A stretch of DNA of 42,504 nucleotides, taken from positions 1 through 42,504 of IMG/VR virus record IMGVR_UViG_3300025013_000131; one strand, written 5' to 3'. Shown here in pieces: positions 8,822-18,223 of this stretch (the first letter of the stretch is position 1; every line of letters begins with the position of its first letter). This stretch comes from a virus. Below the pieces are notes generated by a model. It searched no databases. It was not told the origin of the DNA and worked only from the letters and a program-made list of their open reading frames with translations. The position numbers and the translations under genes are program-made.

Positions 8822-10539
8822 TATTTGCCCCCTTTCGCCTTGCGCGCCTGGCCGCGTGCATAGGTAGAGATGATGTCACCCTCCGAGGTGGAGAGACCGC
8901 GGCGCTTGCGCTCCGCCGTGATAGCCGCCCGGTGCGCCTTGGGCACATCGTCCAGGGTCATCCGGTAGGCCGGCTTATCGAGGGGTGACCAATCCACATC
9001 GACCTCATAAAGCGCCTCGCGCGCCATCTCCGCTACCTCCGAGGTTTTGGGGGCGCGGCCGTTGTCCGCCTTGAAAGCGGCCTTGCGTTGCTCGATGTAG
9101 CTAATCACCTGGTCCGCCTTTTCGGTTTTCGGCTTGATCTTCGCGGCGCCCAGAATGCGCTCTATTTCCCTAGTCTCCTTGTAAAGGGTGTCCTGGTTCG
9201 CCGCCGCGCGGCGCGCCTCCAGACTCGCACCCTGGGAAGGAGAGAGCCCCCCGGTGGCCACCATGGCGTTGATGTCCGCCACCGCCAGGTCCGCCGGTGA
9301 ACTCCAAAGATCTGCAAAGTTGCGCCGCTGGTTGACGAGTTCCTGTTTCTGCTGATCCACCAGGGACCGGCGCTCATTGCGTTCCGCCCTCGACTCCCGG
9401 CGCTCCGCGTCGGCGCGCACCTCCGCCTGGATTCCCTTGAGGATGTCGTTGGCCTTGTCCGGGTCCGTCCGTTGCAGGGTGAACCATGCCTCTTTGGGGA
9501 TGTCGCCAAGGGACGGAATGCGCCCAGCCTCGCGCGCCTTGGACATGGCGGAGTAGACGGGAGCCGCCGCCTCCGTCTGCATGATCTTGATGCCCTGCTC
9601 CCGCTCCACCGCCATCTGGGTTATCTGAGCCTCCGCGATTTCCAGCGCCTCCGGGTTGCCTTTCAACCTGGTCCTGGCATCGGTGAGCGCCTTGTCCCTG
9701 GCGGTCCAGAGGTCCCCGGTGGTGGCCGCAGCCTTGAAGGTGCTGGCCAGCTCCAGCGCCGCGTCCATGCCGGTTTGCTTCACGGTGAGCGGCTTGAGTT
9801 CCTTCCTGTAGCGCGCCACATCGGTGGCCACCATGAGATCCTGGTGCTCCTCCAGGAACTGCTGCGCCTCCGCCGGGTTGTCCAGCGCCATGCGCTCTAT
9901 CCGCTGCCCGTAGGCCTGGGAGGTGAAGGTGTCCAGACGGAACTTCTTGACGGCCGGGTCCTGGCCCTTGTTCTCCGCGTCCGTGATGATGGCCTGGCGC
10001 CCCACCGCCAACTCCTGGCCAAAGCGCGCGTCATCGGCGTAATAGTTCGAGATGTTCCGCAGGGTGGATTTTTCCATAGCCTCCTGTGAGGCGTCCCTGG
10101 CCGTCTGGAACTGTGCCGAGGCATGAGAGCGGAAGGACCGCTCCACCGTTCTCCGTCGCTCCTCCGCCATGACGTCGAAAGCCTGGCGCTGCTCATCGTT
10201 CTGAGCCGTAGCGCGCAGCTTCGCCAGCCCCTCCGTGAAAGTGGCCAGCGTGCTTTCCAACTGCTTTGGGGCATCCTCACCGCGCGTCTGTAGGAAGCCC
10301 GGAGCTTTGCCGTCTCCGAAAGCGGTAGCCGTCTCCTGATCGTCCAGCTTTACCCGAAAGTCATAGAGCGCCTTCTCATCGGCCTTCCTCTTCTCCTGCG
10401 CAGCAAGGTCCCACATGACGCGGCTGGCCTTTTCCAGCCCCGCGGCGCCGGCCGTGGGGACCGGAGCGGGACCGCCAGCCATCGGGCGCGGGTTGAGCGT
10501 CGGCTGGACTTGGCTCTGGTTGTAGACGGGAACTCTCAT
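8821..10539 (-). CDS. Internal virion protein, T7 gp15-like
   Basis: This 572-residue protein is rich in Ala, Glu, Arg and Gln and predicted mostly helical, with no membrane segment and a Pro-rich N-terminus. Size, composition and order (tail nozzle, gp13-like, gp14-like, this gene, giant protein) match the middle ejection protein of T7-like and BPP-1-like podoviruses, which helps form a conduit for DNA across the envelope. The start overlaps the preceding stop (ATGA) with GGAGGTGG upstream, so the ejection proteins are probably translationally coupled. The family assignment is by position and composition. Confidence 0.65.
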   Translation of the reverse strand: MRVPVYNQSQVQPTLNPRPMAGGPAPVPTAGAAGLEKASRVMWDLAAQEKRKADEKALYDFRVKLDDQETATAFGDGKAPGFLQTRGEDAPKQLESTLATFTEGLAKLRATAQNDEQRQAFDVMAEERRRTVERSFRSHASAQFQTARDASQEAMEKSTLRNISNYYADDARFGQELAVGRQAIITDAENKGQDPAVKKFRLDTFTSQAYGQRIERMALDNPAEAQQFLEEHQDLMVATDVARYRKELKPLTVKQTGMDAALELASTFKAAATTGDLWTARDKALTDARTRLKGNPEALEIAEAQITQMAVEREQGIKIMQTEAAAPVYSAMSKAREAGRIPSLGDIPKEAWFTLQRTDPDKANDILKGIQAEVRADAERRESRAERNERRSLVDQQKQELVNQRRNFADLWSSPADLAVADINAMVATGGLSPSQGASLEARRAAANQDTLYKETREIERILGAAKIKPKTEKADQVISYIEQRKAAFKADNGRAPKTSEVAEMAREALYEVDVDWSPLDKPAYRMTLDDVPKAHRAAITAERKRRGLSTSEGDIISTYARGQARKAKGGK

Positions 10540-11024
10540 TTTTTGCCACCTCCGAACATCCCGGCGTTCTTTGCACCTACCAGCGCGGTGGACGCCGATC
10601 CCGCCGTCTCGCCGGCCGTATTGAACATCCCGGAGGTAAAGGCCGCGTCACCCTTCCAATCCTCCAGTGCGCCCTGTGCTCTCATCCCGGAAGCCGCGTT
10701 CTGCGCGTTGTTCAGAATCCGCAGCGCGTCCAGTTCACCGAAGCCGGCGGTGTCCTCCTGGATCTTCGCCGCGCTCCCGGTCGAGGAATCCACCCCGGTG
10801 GCGGAATAGGCGGCGTTCTGGGAGGCGATCATCTGGCGCACCTTCTGGCGATGCTCCGAGGCAGCAACGGCGCCCTGCTGTGCTGCCGCCAGCGCGTTGT
10901 TTTCCGCCACGCCTTTGTTGTAGTTGCCGACCTTCCGGGCGTTGTCCGCCTGCAAGTAACCGGTAGTCGCGGTGGCCGCAATAGAAATGACAGAAAGCGC
11001 CACCGCGGTGTATGCCATGCTCAT
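10536..11024 (-). CDS. Internal virion protein, T7 gp14-like
   Basis: The 162-residue protein has an N-terminal hydrophobic segment (about residues 4-25), followed by an Ala/Gln/Asn-rich body with many small residues and a Gly-rich tail. This is typical of virion core proteins of the T7 gp14 type, which insert into the outer membrane during DNA ejection. It is coupled by ATGA overlaps on both sides to the cupin-like gene and the gp15-like gene, and has a strong GGAGGGGG ribosome site. Confidence 0.68.
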   Translation of the reverse strand: MSMAYTAVALSVISIAATATTGYLQADNARKVGNYNKGVAENNALAAAQQGAVAASEHRQKVRQMIASQNAAYSATGVDSSTGSAAKIQEDTAGFGELDALRILNNAQNAASGMRAQGALEDWKGDAAFTSGMFNTAGETAGSASTALVGAKNAGMFGGGKK

Positions 11025-11488
11025 GGTTGCCCCCCCTCCAGTAGCTCCTTGGAAACGTACTCCAGGAGTTCGTCGTAATCGTCCATGGTGTCCACGGTGA
11101 GCACCTTCTCCACCTCGTCAGGCTCCAGGAGTTCCGCCCCCTCGATGGCGTGAACCGTGACCCAGGTGGTATCCGTATGCGTGACCCCCACCCGCTTCAT
11201 GCCGGCCTCAGAGGAAAGGATGAAGGGAGCGGAAAGCCTCTTCATTCCCTGCTCCGTGAAAACGGTGATGCACCCCTCCATGAGGAAATTGAGGTGCCCC
11301 TGCAGATGCACCTTCCCCACAATGAGCGTGCCGGCCGGTATCCTAAGCTCCTTGCCGTACAGGCCCGGTGCGTAGTGGTGCACAGCCTCCATCTGCTGTT
11401 GAGGGAGCTGCAGCATCATCTTTTCCAGTGCCGCCACCTTGCCCCGGATCTCCGGGACGGGGACCGCCTGGATCTCGCTTTCCTTCAT
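11021..11488 (-). CDS. Cupin-like phage protein
   Basis: The 155-residue protein has a helical N-terminal part (about 1-40), then a beta-rich stretch (about 45-130) that reads like a single cupin barrel: an LRIPAGTLIVGKVH segment, a GHLNFLMEG segment and later His-Thr-Asp-Thr-Thr. Similar cupin-fold proteins are common among tail genes of BPP-1-like phages; their role is unknown to me. No clear metal-binding His triad is complete, so it may be structural. It is coupled to its neighbours by short overlaps. Confidence 0.55.
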   Translation of the reverse strand: MKESEIQAVPVPEIRGKVAALEKMMLQLPQQQMEAVHHYAPGLYGKELRIPAGTLIVGKVHLQGHLNFLMEGCITVFTEQGMKRLSAPFILSSEAGMKRVGVTHTDTTWVTVHAIEGAELLEPDEVEKVLTVDTMDDYDELLEYVSKELLEGGQP

Positions 11489-11955
11489 GGTCCGTTCCTC
11501 CTCATCACGAAATGGCAGAAGGAAGCCCCGAATGGTCCCATGGGCTCCCCTGGTATCGACACCTTAAAGCCCAGCCACATGAGCCACTGGAGCGCCCTCC
11601 TATTCTCCTGGTGGACATAGTTCTCCAGGGTGGAGAAAGCGGCCAGCATCTCCCGGACGCAGCCCTTGCAGCGGCGCAGGAAAACGAAGGGGTGACGGTC
11701 CAACCGATCGGTTCCCACCATCCAGGGATGCCCGACATCCCCCAGTATCACGCCGGGAGCCACCCCGAACATGCACACCGGTTCCCCGTCGATCATGCCG
11801 GTCCAGGAGAGGAGAGATTCATCGAAGGACCGGCGCAGGACCGCCGCCGGCTCCTCCCGGTACGCCAGGAACAGCTCCAGCCGGTCCGCCTGTCTCACCC
11901 TCTTGGCCACCTGTTCGATGTGTTCCGGGAGAGCCCGGACGATCTCAGGTTTCAT
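11485..11955 (-). CDS. T7 gp13-like protein (GNAT-like fold, DUF2833)
   Basis: This 156-residue protein resembles the phage gp13 / DUF2833 family: N-terminal LPEHIEQVAKRVR, a central GEPVCMFGV strand followed by a region with a conserved Gly, and a C-terminal helix-strand NRRALQWLMWLGF, as in acetyltransferase-like folds. In T7, gp13 is needed for virion assembly and is not known to act as an enzyme. I chose the second ATG (11955) because AAAGGAG is 7 bases upstream; the first ATG (11961) is only one base from it. It sits between tail-nozzle and internal protein genes, as in related phages. Confidence 0.66.
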   Translation of the reverse strand: MKPEIVRALPEHIEQVAKRVRQADRLELFLAYREEPAAVLRRSFDESLLSWTGMIDGEPVCMFGVAPGVILGDVGHPWMVGTDRLDRHPFVFLRRCKGCVREMLAAFSTLENYVHQENRRALQWLMWLGFKVSIPGEPMGPFGASFCHFVMRRNGP

Positions 11956-12229
11956 CGTCATGCTCCTTTACAGGCAACTCGCAGCCGCGGAGCTTGTGCG
12001 TCATCTTGAGCCGCTCGATGTCCAGCGCGTGGCTGTTGCGACTGTTGTAAAGCTCCTGGATTGATTGCCCCGTTGTCTCCAGAGCTTTAGCCACCGTCTT
12101 AAGAGACTCCGCCATGGCAGGGACCAGCTCCGCGTGCTTATCCACCTTGGACGCGTACACCTTGACCAGCGCCGCCATCGCGCCAAAGTTTCCCACCACC
12201 AGCCCCACCTGTACCCAATCCACCGCCAT
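11945..12229 (-). CDS. Small membrane-anchored phage protein
   Basis: The 94-residue protein has one hydrophobic N-terminal segment (about residues 4-25) and then a heptad-like helix (about 30-80) with a charged end. The topology resembles haemolysin XhlA-like or Rz-like proteins, but it lies among tail genes, not next to the endolysin. I do not recognise a specific family. Its end overlaps the gp13-like gene by 11 bases, and GGAGGGGGGG precedes the ATG. Confidence 0.6.
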   Translation of the reverse strand: MAVDWVQVGLVVGNFGAMAALVKVYASKVDKHAELVPAMAESLKTVAKALETTGQSIQELYNSRNSHALDIERLKMTHKLRGCELPVKEHDDET

Positions 12230-12263
12230 GTGTCCCCCCCTCCTCCAGTTCTTTAAGTGTTCG

Positions 12264-14648
12264 TCAGACCCCGCCGGTGCTCACTTCCGGTATCACCGCG
12301 AGCACGGAAAGCGGGAGCGGCTTTTCCTGCCTCACCACGATGCGCGCGGTTTTGGACCATGTGGCCGGGATGCTGATTGACGCCAGGCTGCTGTCCGCTC
12401 CCACCATGGAGCTGTCCCTTGTGTAAACCATCAGGTTCGCCGCGTCAGGCCCCGCCAGGACCTCCTCAGACTCGTCCACCAAAAGGCTCACGTGATTCAC
12501 CAGCTTCTGCGCCGTGCGCAGGTTGCCCTGGCTGGAGGTGATGTCCAGCGTCTCCAGTTGCGAGATGATAGGTAGCCCCACCACAACGGCGCTTGCCGGC
12601 GCCGGTAAATTGATCGAGCCCCCGGAAACCACCGCGGTCCCCGCATACTCCCCATCCGCCAGGATGCCCACCGTGAGCCCTTCCAGGTGCGAGAGCCCGG
12701 AGACGGAGGAGACAGGCGCCCCGGAGTAGGTGAGCGCAGAATCCAGGAAGATCCCGGCGGACCTGGCAGAGACCCGCTCCAGGTAATGCTTGGTTGTCCC
12801 GCTCACCATGCGATCCACCGCGAAATAGACAGCATCTTCCCCACCCTCAGACACGCAGCAAACGGCGCGGAATTGCCCGATGGTGGTGTGGTGGTGCCAC
12901 CCGGCCACGTCCTGGTCCGGGAGATAGGTGAGGCCCAAGAGCATCCCGTCCTCACGCACTACCCACAGGCAGGAATAGGGAAGGTTCTGGAAGGCCATGT
13001 CCACCATGGAGTGGTCCGAAAAAAGATGGTGCGAGATGACGGTGAGGTCGTTCCCGATGAAAGCGTCCTGCTGGAAGGAATAGCCGAGGCTCCGAAGCTG
13101 GGAGCCCTTCTCCGTGATGAAAAGCGCGTTGCTGCCGATGATGACCGGAGCGACGTGGGAGCACCCGATGGCCCCCTGGCGCTTGACGTTGACGGAGCTG
13201 GGGGTGAGCACCCCGTCACTGGTCCCCTTCATGGTCCACGATCCCCCGGAGGTGAAAAGGATGAGGTCCGACAGCTCCACGATGTGGCGGATCTCCTGGA
13301 CCTCGCGGGAGGCCACGGTAAAGGAGATGGAGTCATCGTCCAGGACCGGCGTGCTGGTGCCGAAATCGGTGTACCCCTTGGTACGTGAAAACCACAGGGC
13401 TTGAGGCTTACCCAGGGACGCGGCGAAGGCTTGACGCTGCTGGTAATAGGTGGTGGCCCCCGGATAGTTCTGGTCACCGCCCCATGCTTCCAGCGCCCAC
13501 TTGTAGGTGGGGATGGCTGCGAAGGTATAGGTCACCGAGCCGCCGCTGATGTAAGCCTGGTTATCGAAGCACCCCACCAGGTCGAAGGTGTTGGCGTCGA
13601 TAACCAAAATTTGCCAGGTGCCGTTTGCCGCGGTGGTCCCCACGACCCCCTGGACCGTCACGCTAGAAGCGTTGAAAAAACCGTGGGCGGGTATGGTGAC
13701 GCGCACCGGGACGCTGATCCCGTCCCCCGGTGTGAGCCCGGTGATGTTTTTGGGGACCGTGCTGGCCATCACCTTATCCGGTAGCCGGTTCACCACGGTG
13801 GCATTGACCACGGTTGACGAAACGATGGAGGTGATGAGCACCACCCCGGAACCGCTGTGCAGGTAGAGCCAGGGGACGCCAGGGTCCCCATCGTAGGAAG
13901 TACCCTCCGTGTGGTCCGGGCGAACCGTGCCGGTGGTGCCACCGGCTACCGCCTTGTAGTAGTTCGACCCGGCGCGGCGGATGTCGTTCACGGTGATTCC
14001 CTTCTGGACCTCCCAGCGCTGCACGGTCGAGTCCGGGGACTGCTCCAGGTAAAGAAGGCGCCCCACCATGTCCGAGGTGAAGAAGGGGACGGTAGAGGTA
14101 ACGGTGATGTTGCCGGTCACCCCGGAGCTGTACATGGTGATGGTGTCATCTACGTTGACGTCCAGAAATGGCCCCCCGGTATTGCTGAAGGCCGCAAAGC
14201 GCCAATCGTGATGATCGTAGCGGCTCAACTGCTGGGGGGGATAGTCCGGGTGGCACAGCGTCATGACGTCCGCGTTCTGGGTGAACTTGAGCCGCTGCAG
14301 CGCGGCCTCCGGGTAGATGGTGGCGATGACCACCGGCTGGCCGGCGGAAGCATGTCCCACCGGATAGACAACCTGCCCCCCGTTGGTGAAGACGCGCAGG
14401 GTGTAGTCCCCGAAGGCCAGCACGTAGGTCTGGACCGTCGAGAACTGGAAGGGGATGAGGCGCGAAGATCCCCCCAGGTCCCCCACGTAGGTGGTCCCGG
14501 TCCGGTTCGACAGTCCACCGTAAGGCCTCACCACGAAGTTGAGGATTTCACGCGCCCCGGAGTAATAGCGGTTGATGTCGCTCCTGGAGTACATCTCCGG
14601 TGCAAGCTCGCCGGCTGTGAAAGAGAGTTGGGGAATGCTTTGGCTCAT
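12264..14648 (-). CDS. Tail nozzle-like protein (tail tubular protein B position)
   Basis: The 794-residue beta-rich protein opens with a segment typical of a large podovirus tail family (SFTAGELAPEMYSR, then LNFVVRPYGGLSNRTGT). It lies directly after the adaptor-like gene and before the gp13/14/15-like genes, the position of T7 gp12. Such proteins form the distal nozzle of the short tail and contact fibres and the envelope. There is no enzymatic motif. The start overlaps the adaptor stop region, with GAGGT upstream of the ATG. Confidence 0.75.
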   Translation of the reverse strand: MSQSIPQLSFTAGELAPEMYSRSDINRYYSGAREILNFVVRPYGGLSNRTGTTYVGDLGGSSRLIPFQFSTVQTYVLAFGDYTLRVFTNGGQVVYPVGHASAGQPVVIATIYPEAALQRLKFTQNADVMTLCHPDYPPQQLSRYDHHDWRFAAFSNTGGPFLDVNVDDTITMYSSGVTGNITVTSTVPFFTSDMVGRLLYLEQSPDSTVQRWEVQKGITVNDIRRAGSNYYKAVAGGTTGTVRPDHTEGTSYDGDPGVPWLYLHSGSGVVLITSIVSSTVVNATVVNRLPDKVMASTVPKNITGLTPGDGISVPVRVTIPAHGFFNASSVTVQGVVGTTAANGTWQILVIDANTFDLVGCFDNQAYISGGSVTYTFAAIPTYKWALEAWGGDQNYPGATTYYQQRQAFAASLGKPQALWFSRTKGYTDFGTSTPVLDDDSISFTVASREVQEIRHIVELSDLILFTSGGSWTMKGTSDGVLTPSSVNVKRQGAIGCSHVAPVIIGSNALFITEKGSQLRSLGYSFQQDAFIGNDLTVISHHLFSDHSMVDMAFQNLPYSCLWVVREDGMLLGLTYLPDQDVAGWHHHTTIGQFRAVCCVSEGGEDAVYFAVDRMVSGTTKHYLERVSARSAGIFLDSALTYSGAPVSSVSGLSHLEGLTVGILADGEYAGTAVVSGGSINLPAPASAVVVGLPIISQLETLDITSSQGNLRTAQKLVNHVSLLVDESEEVLAGPDAANLMVYTRDSSMVGADSSLASISIPATWSKTARIVVRQEKPLPLSVLAVIPEVSTGGV

Positions 14649-14651
14649 GTG

Positions 14652-15299
14652 TCAGTACCTCGCCGTGATGAAATCGGATTCCGCCAGGTTCGCCCTGGGG
14701 ACTTCCTGATTGAGATCCCGCGCCCCCACCCGGAGCACGGTGGCCGCATAGCCCTGGCTAGCCGAGTTGATGAGCCCGGAGGACGTGGCCAGCGGAGGCG
14801 CCAAGTCCATGGCCAGGGACCAGCAAAAGAGGTCGATGAAGGTCTGGGGGTAGAGCGCGATGGTGGAGATGCGCGCCGTATAGATGAGGGACGCTTCCGG
14901 GATATCCGTGCAAAGTGCCAGGCCGGGGGCCGGTTCGTTCTCCACGATCTCGAAGGGCGCGCCCAGGAGCGTGGGTGCAGAACTGAGAAGGGCCAGCGGT
15001 CCGGGATCGAGCCCCCCCAGCGCGGGAAGGGGAATCATGCGCGCCGTGATGCAATCGGCCGGGAGCGCGTAGCGGTAGCCCCATCGTGCCGGCGGGGTTC
15101 CCAGATCCGTAAGGTCCGCCGTTCTGGTGGCGAACTTCCACGGCAGCTCACCCAGCGCCCGGTCCAGCGCGCCGTCATAGTACAGACGGCACTGGATAGC
15201 CTCGTTGGTCTGGTCCGTGTCCACGTTGCCGAGACGCTTTGAAACGCCGATCTTCCCCAGCGCCATCTGGCAAAGCTCCGTTTTGGTTTTCGGAGTCAT
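14652..15299 (-). CDS. Head-tail adaptor, T7 gp11-like
   Basis: The 215-residue protein starts with a helical segment (TKTELCQMALGKIG, then a YYDGALDRALGELPWKFA stretch), the signature of tail tubular protein A / gatekeeper-type adaptors of podoviruses. These attach beneath the portal after packaging and connect to the nozzle. Length agrees with the roughly 200 residues usual for the family. It is followed after 3 bases by the nozzle gene. The ribosome site before the ATG is weak (GGGGGGATG), so translation may be coupled to the upstream staple-like gene. Confidence 0.75.
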   Translation of the reverse strand: MTPKTKTELCQMALGKIGVSKRLGNVDTDQTNEAIQCRLYYDGALDRALGELPWKFATRTADLTDLGTPPARWGYRYALPADCITARMIPLPALGGLDPGPLALLSSAPTLLGAPFEIVENEPAPGLALCTDIPEASLIYTARISTIALYPQTFIDLFCWSLAMDLAPPLATSSGLINSASQGYAATVLRVGARDLNQEVPRANLAESDFITARY

Positions 15300-15302
15300 G
15301 GC

Positions 15303-15644
15303 CTACATCCCCCCCTTGTTGCCGCCGTAGAGGCTGGATGCCTTCTTCTCCATGTCCATCCCGCCCCCCATGTCCACCCCGCAGTCCGTCACCTGCAGCT
15401 CCAGGTTGCGGTCCTCGCCCTGCTGCGTCTCGCTTGCCCGGACTCCCACCACCTTCACCTGGCATTGCATGGTGAGCACCTGGCCCACCTTGGGGAGTTC
15501 CTTCATGCCGAGCTTCTTGAGTTCCTCATCACCCAGGTTGAGGCGCAGACCCCAGGGGTATTTGTCCTCTCCGCCGCCGACCGGCATTACTTCGCTGTCC
15601 TTATCCCCCTTCTTAGGGGTCATTTTCATAGAAACCATCTTCAT
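15303..15644 (-). CDS. Capsid-staple-like small head protein
   Basis: The 113-residue protein begins with repeated Met/Lys residues, then a YPWGLRLNLGDEELKKLG segment followed by beta strands ending in a Gly/Met-rich tail. Small proteins with this YP-G-L-L-EEL-KLG core occur in many phages and are annotated as capsid staple proteins. Here it lies between the tailspike and the adaptor. A structural role on the head is inferred. GGGGAGGCC precedes the ATG. Confidence 0.55.
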   Translation of the reverse strand: MKMVSMKMTPKKGDKDSEVMPVGGGEDKYPWGLRLNLGDEELKKLGMKELPKVGQVLTMQCQVKVVGVRASETQQGEDRNLELQVTDCGVDMGGGMDMEKKASSLYGGNKGGM

Positions 15645-15683
15645 GTTTTGGCCTCCCCTGCAGTAAATTGTTGATTTCCCGGA

Positions 15684-17870
15684 TTACAGCTTGACCTCAT
15701 AGGTGAAGGTGAAGGCCATAACCGAACTTGCCACGCTCGAAGAGAACCACTTGATGAGAGCCTTATTAGTGGCGGGGTTTGCGATGATAGCCGCGCCCTG
15801 GCCGGCGTTTGTGGCGCTAAACGCCACGCCAGCAACATCCTCCGCCGCAGCCAGGTCACTAACCACCGGGAGCGTGATTTCCACCTCCGTGTTGGCACCC
15901 ACCGCCGAAGGCTCCACCGTGATGATTCCCGAAACGGTTACAGATGTCCCCATGCGTAGATACTGGCACTTAGAAACCACCGGATTAGATGCGATGTTTG
16001 CCTTGATAGTGGCCACCGGGGTATAGGTCCCGTAACCAATCCCGGAATAGGTAGCGACAGCCGCCCAGCCGGTATTCCCGGTTCCGGATTCCTTAATGTA
16101 GATAGTCGCACCGGGGACCCCGTTGGTGCGGTGATAGATCGACCCGACGCCGGCTGCATAGACACCTTCCGGGCTCCCCGTCGAGCGGATGTGCCTCACG
16201 TTGGTTTGCATGTCCAGGATGTCGTAATAGTGGCTCGATCCGGTGTTGCCGATTTGCCTGCAGCCGGTCCCAAAGGTGCGCAGACCGGAAAGCGTGAACA
16301 CGTTGCCGTTGGGTACGTAGTTGTTGCTAACGTTGGTGTAGGTCTGAGCACTTGCCTGGTAGTCATAGGCCTGGGTGCAGACCAAGAAACCAAGGACGCT
16401 GTTCCCGGTCACCGTCGCAATGTCCGAGCGGTCCAGGAACACAGCCACGCCGCCGGCAACCAGGTTTTTCATCGGGTTGCCCACCACCGTGCAGTTGTCC
16501 CCGAACTTCAAATAGACAGCATTCCCGGATGCATGATTGACCGTTATCGGACAGCCCACCACCGCGGTGCGGTCCATCCGGTAACCTGAGGACATCGAGC
16601 CGAAAACCCCGCAGGTCCCGGCCTTGATGTTCACGCCCGTTATGCCGTTATCGTTGGAGTTGGCGTCCGTCCCGTCGATTACCACCCCGTAGGTCAGAGC
16701 GTTGATCGTGCCCCCGGTCAACTGGCAGTTGCTGGACCCCGCGAACTCCACGCCCCAGACGGCGCCGGTAAGGTTGTTGCCGGTCCCGCTCCCCCCCGTA
16801 GACCTGTCGATGGAGATGCTCATGTACCCGCCGGTGACAACGTTCGAGTCCACCACGTAATCGTCCGCCCGGATACCTATGCCGATGTCATCCGCCACCA
16901 GGTTGGTGGTTGGCAGGGTGACGTGGTTGCCGTTGGCCGTCGCCTTCTTGATCGTGCCGCCGTTGTCCCTTTGGATCAAAATGGCGGGGAGGTGATAAGA
17001 ACTCATGCTCCGGTCAACCACGTTGTAACTCACGTCCGGATTGAGAACGTCCACACCCGATTGAGCCTTGATGAAAACGCACTGAATGTCCGTGTTGAGG
17101 ATACGGTTGAGCCTTACCGAAAGGTTCTGAGAGTCCTGGCCGAAAACGCCGTTGCCGGCGGTATCGTGGATGTAGGTGCCCAGGACCTTCCCGTTATCGG
17201 CAGAAATGAACTCGATGCCTGCGGCACCGTAGTTTTGCCGGGTCTGGTTTGCTGCGTTGCCGTCGATCTCGCCGCCGGTGACGGTCACATCCGCAGCCGT
17301 GGCAGAAATGACAGGTGCGTTACTGCCGTCTTTCAGTTTCAAGATGGCGCCAGGCATGAGCATGATGGTCGTTCCGGGCACGTCCGCGGTGACCCCGGTG
17401 ACCAGCCACACCCCCGGCGGGATGGTGACGTTGCCACCCAGCGCAAGAGCTGTGTTGATGATCGTGGTCGTATCCGTGGCGCCTGGCACCTCGTTTTCCC
17501 CATGGACGCGCACATCGCCCAGAGGGCCACCAGCCACAACCTCATGCCCTACGAGCACCCCAAAGGTCCGCCTTTCCGTGGAGGATACAACAGCCTCCTT
17601 CGGGTAATTGTCGGACCCCCACCAGAGTCCCCTGGCCTCTTTCAGACCTCTCACGTTGTAATAGCCAGGACCGTAAAAGACCTGGTAAGGACCGGCCTCG
17701 AAAGGTCCGTTGATGGTCAGGATCTTCCCGGACGAGATGGAAAACCCGCCACCATTCACGACACGGACGGCCACCCCGCTAGGGTAGGTGACATCTGCGG
17801 TTATCGGTATGATCGTCCTGATAACGATTTCTTTGTCCGCGCTGATAAGAGGGGTATTCCAGCTTGTCAT
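15684..17870 (-). CDS. Tailspike / tail fibre with parallel beta-helix
   Basis: The 728-residue protein has a short N-terminal adaptor part and then many repeats of the V-x-G-N-x-V and N-x-I-x-G type (about residues 150-560) characteristic of right-handed parallel beta-helices such as pectate-lyase-like tailspikes. The last 150 residues look like a separate beta-rich tip domain. It should bind, and perhaps cleave, a surface polysaccharide of the host. I cannot pick out catalytic residues. A terminator hairpin lies just upstream (17890-17920), so it may have its own or a read-through transcript. I see no variable-repeat pair that would mark a retroelement target. Confidence 0.78.
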   Translation of the reverse strand: MTSWNTPLISADKEIVIRTIIPITADVTYPSGVAVRVVNGGGFSISSGKILTINGPFEAGPYQVFYGPGYYNVRGLKEARGLWWGSDNYPKEAVVSSTERRTFGVLVGHEVVAGGPLGDVRVHGENEVPGATDTTTIINTALALGGNVTIPPGVWLVTGVTADVPGTTIMLMPGAILKLKDGSNAPVISATAADVTVTGGEIDGNAANQTRQNYGAAGIEFISADNGKVLGTYIHDTAGNGVFGQDSQNLSVRLNRILNTDIQCVFIKAQSGVDVLNPDVSYNVVDRSMSSYHLPAILIQRDNGGTIKKATANGNHVTLPTTNLVADDIGIGIRADDYVVDSNVVTGGYMSISIDRSTGGSGTGNNLTGAVWGVEFAGSSNCQLTGGTINALTYGVVIDGTDANSNDNGITGVNIKAGTCGVFGSMSSGYRMDRTAVVGCPITVNHASGNAVYLKFGDNCTVVGNPMKNLVAGGVAVFLDRSDIATVTGNSVLGFLVCTQAYDYQASAQTYTNVSNNYVPNGNVFTLSGLRTFGTGCRQIGNTGSSHYYDILDMQTNVRHIRSTGSPEGVYAAGVGSIYHRTNGVPGATIYIKESGTGNTGWAAVATYSGIGYGTYTPVATIKANIASNPVVSKCQYLRMGTSVTVSGIITVEPSAVGANTEVEITLPVVSDLAAAEDVAGVAFSATNAGQGAAIIANPATNKALIKWFSSSVASSVMAFTFTYEVKL

Positions 17871-17889
17871 GGTTCACTCCTTGAAGACG

Positions 17890-17920
17890 AAAAAGGCGGA
17901 GGAGGATGACCTCCCCCGCC
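17890..17920 (-). terminator. Intrinsic terminator upstream of the tailspike gene
   Basis: On the minus strand an 11-bp GC-rich stem (one G-U pair) with loop TCAT is followed by TTTTT. It lies between the HeH-protein gene and the tailspike, so transcripts from the head genes would partly stop here. Confidence 0.7.
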
Positions 17921-17930
17921 AGGTGATGGT

Positions 17931-18209
17931 TTACTGAGCGGCCTTCTCCAGCTCCACATCCAGGAGCTTCTGAAGCGCCTCCGTTCCCGCCCGGACGTTG
18001 TACTGCACGCCCATGGCGTCAAGTGCGGCCTTTACCTGGTCCCTGGTAAGGGTGCCGCCTTCCCCTTCACCATCTTCGCCGTCCTCGTCCTCGCCGGCCT
18101 TCTCCAGCTCCTGCATCCAGGAGCCTTTGGGACCGTCGAAGTCGAACTCCTCACCCTCTTCGATGAGACGCCCGGCGAAACCGCGTGCCGTTGCCTTATA
18201 ACGCGCCAT
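17931..18209 (-). CDS. Small HeH/LEM-like head protein
   Basis: The 92-residue protein has a basic N-terminal beta part, an acidic Glu/Asp/Gly linker (about 36-52) and a C-terminal helix-extension-helix unit (LTRDQVKAALDAMGV, then a second helix) of the HeH/LEM type. Proteins with this layout follow capsid and cement genes in many phages, where they may be minor head proteins. A precise role is unknown. GGGAGGGG precedes the ATG. Confidence 0.65.
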   Translation of the reverse strand: MARYKATARGFAGRLIEEGEEFDFDGPKGSWMQELEKAGEDEDGEDGEGEGGTLTRDQVKAALDAMGVQYNVRAGTEALQKLLDVELEKAAQ

Positions 18210-18223
18210 AGGTCACCCCTCCC

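Noticed and set aside
11485-11955. Active GNAT acetyltransferase modifying host proteins
   Set aside because: The fold resembles GNAT proteins, but I see no clear acetyl-CoA R/Q-x-x-G-x-G/A loop, and the gene occupies the T7 gp13 virion position.
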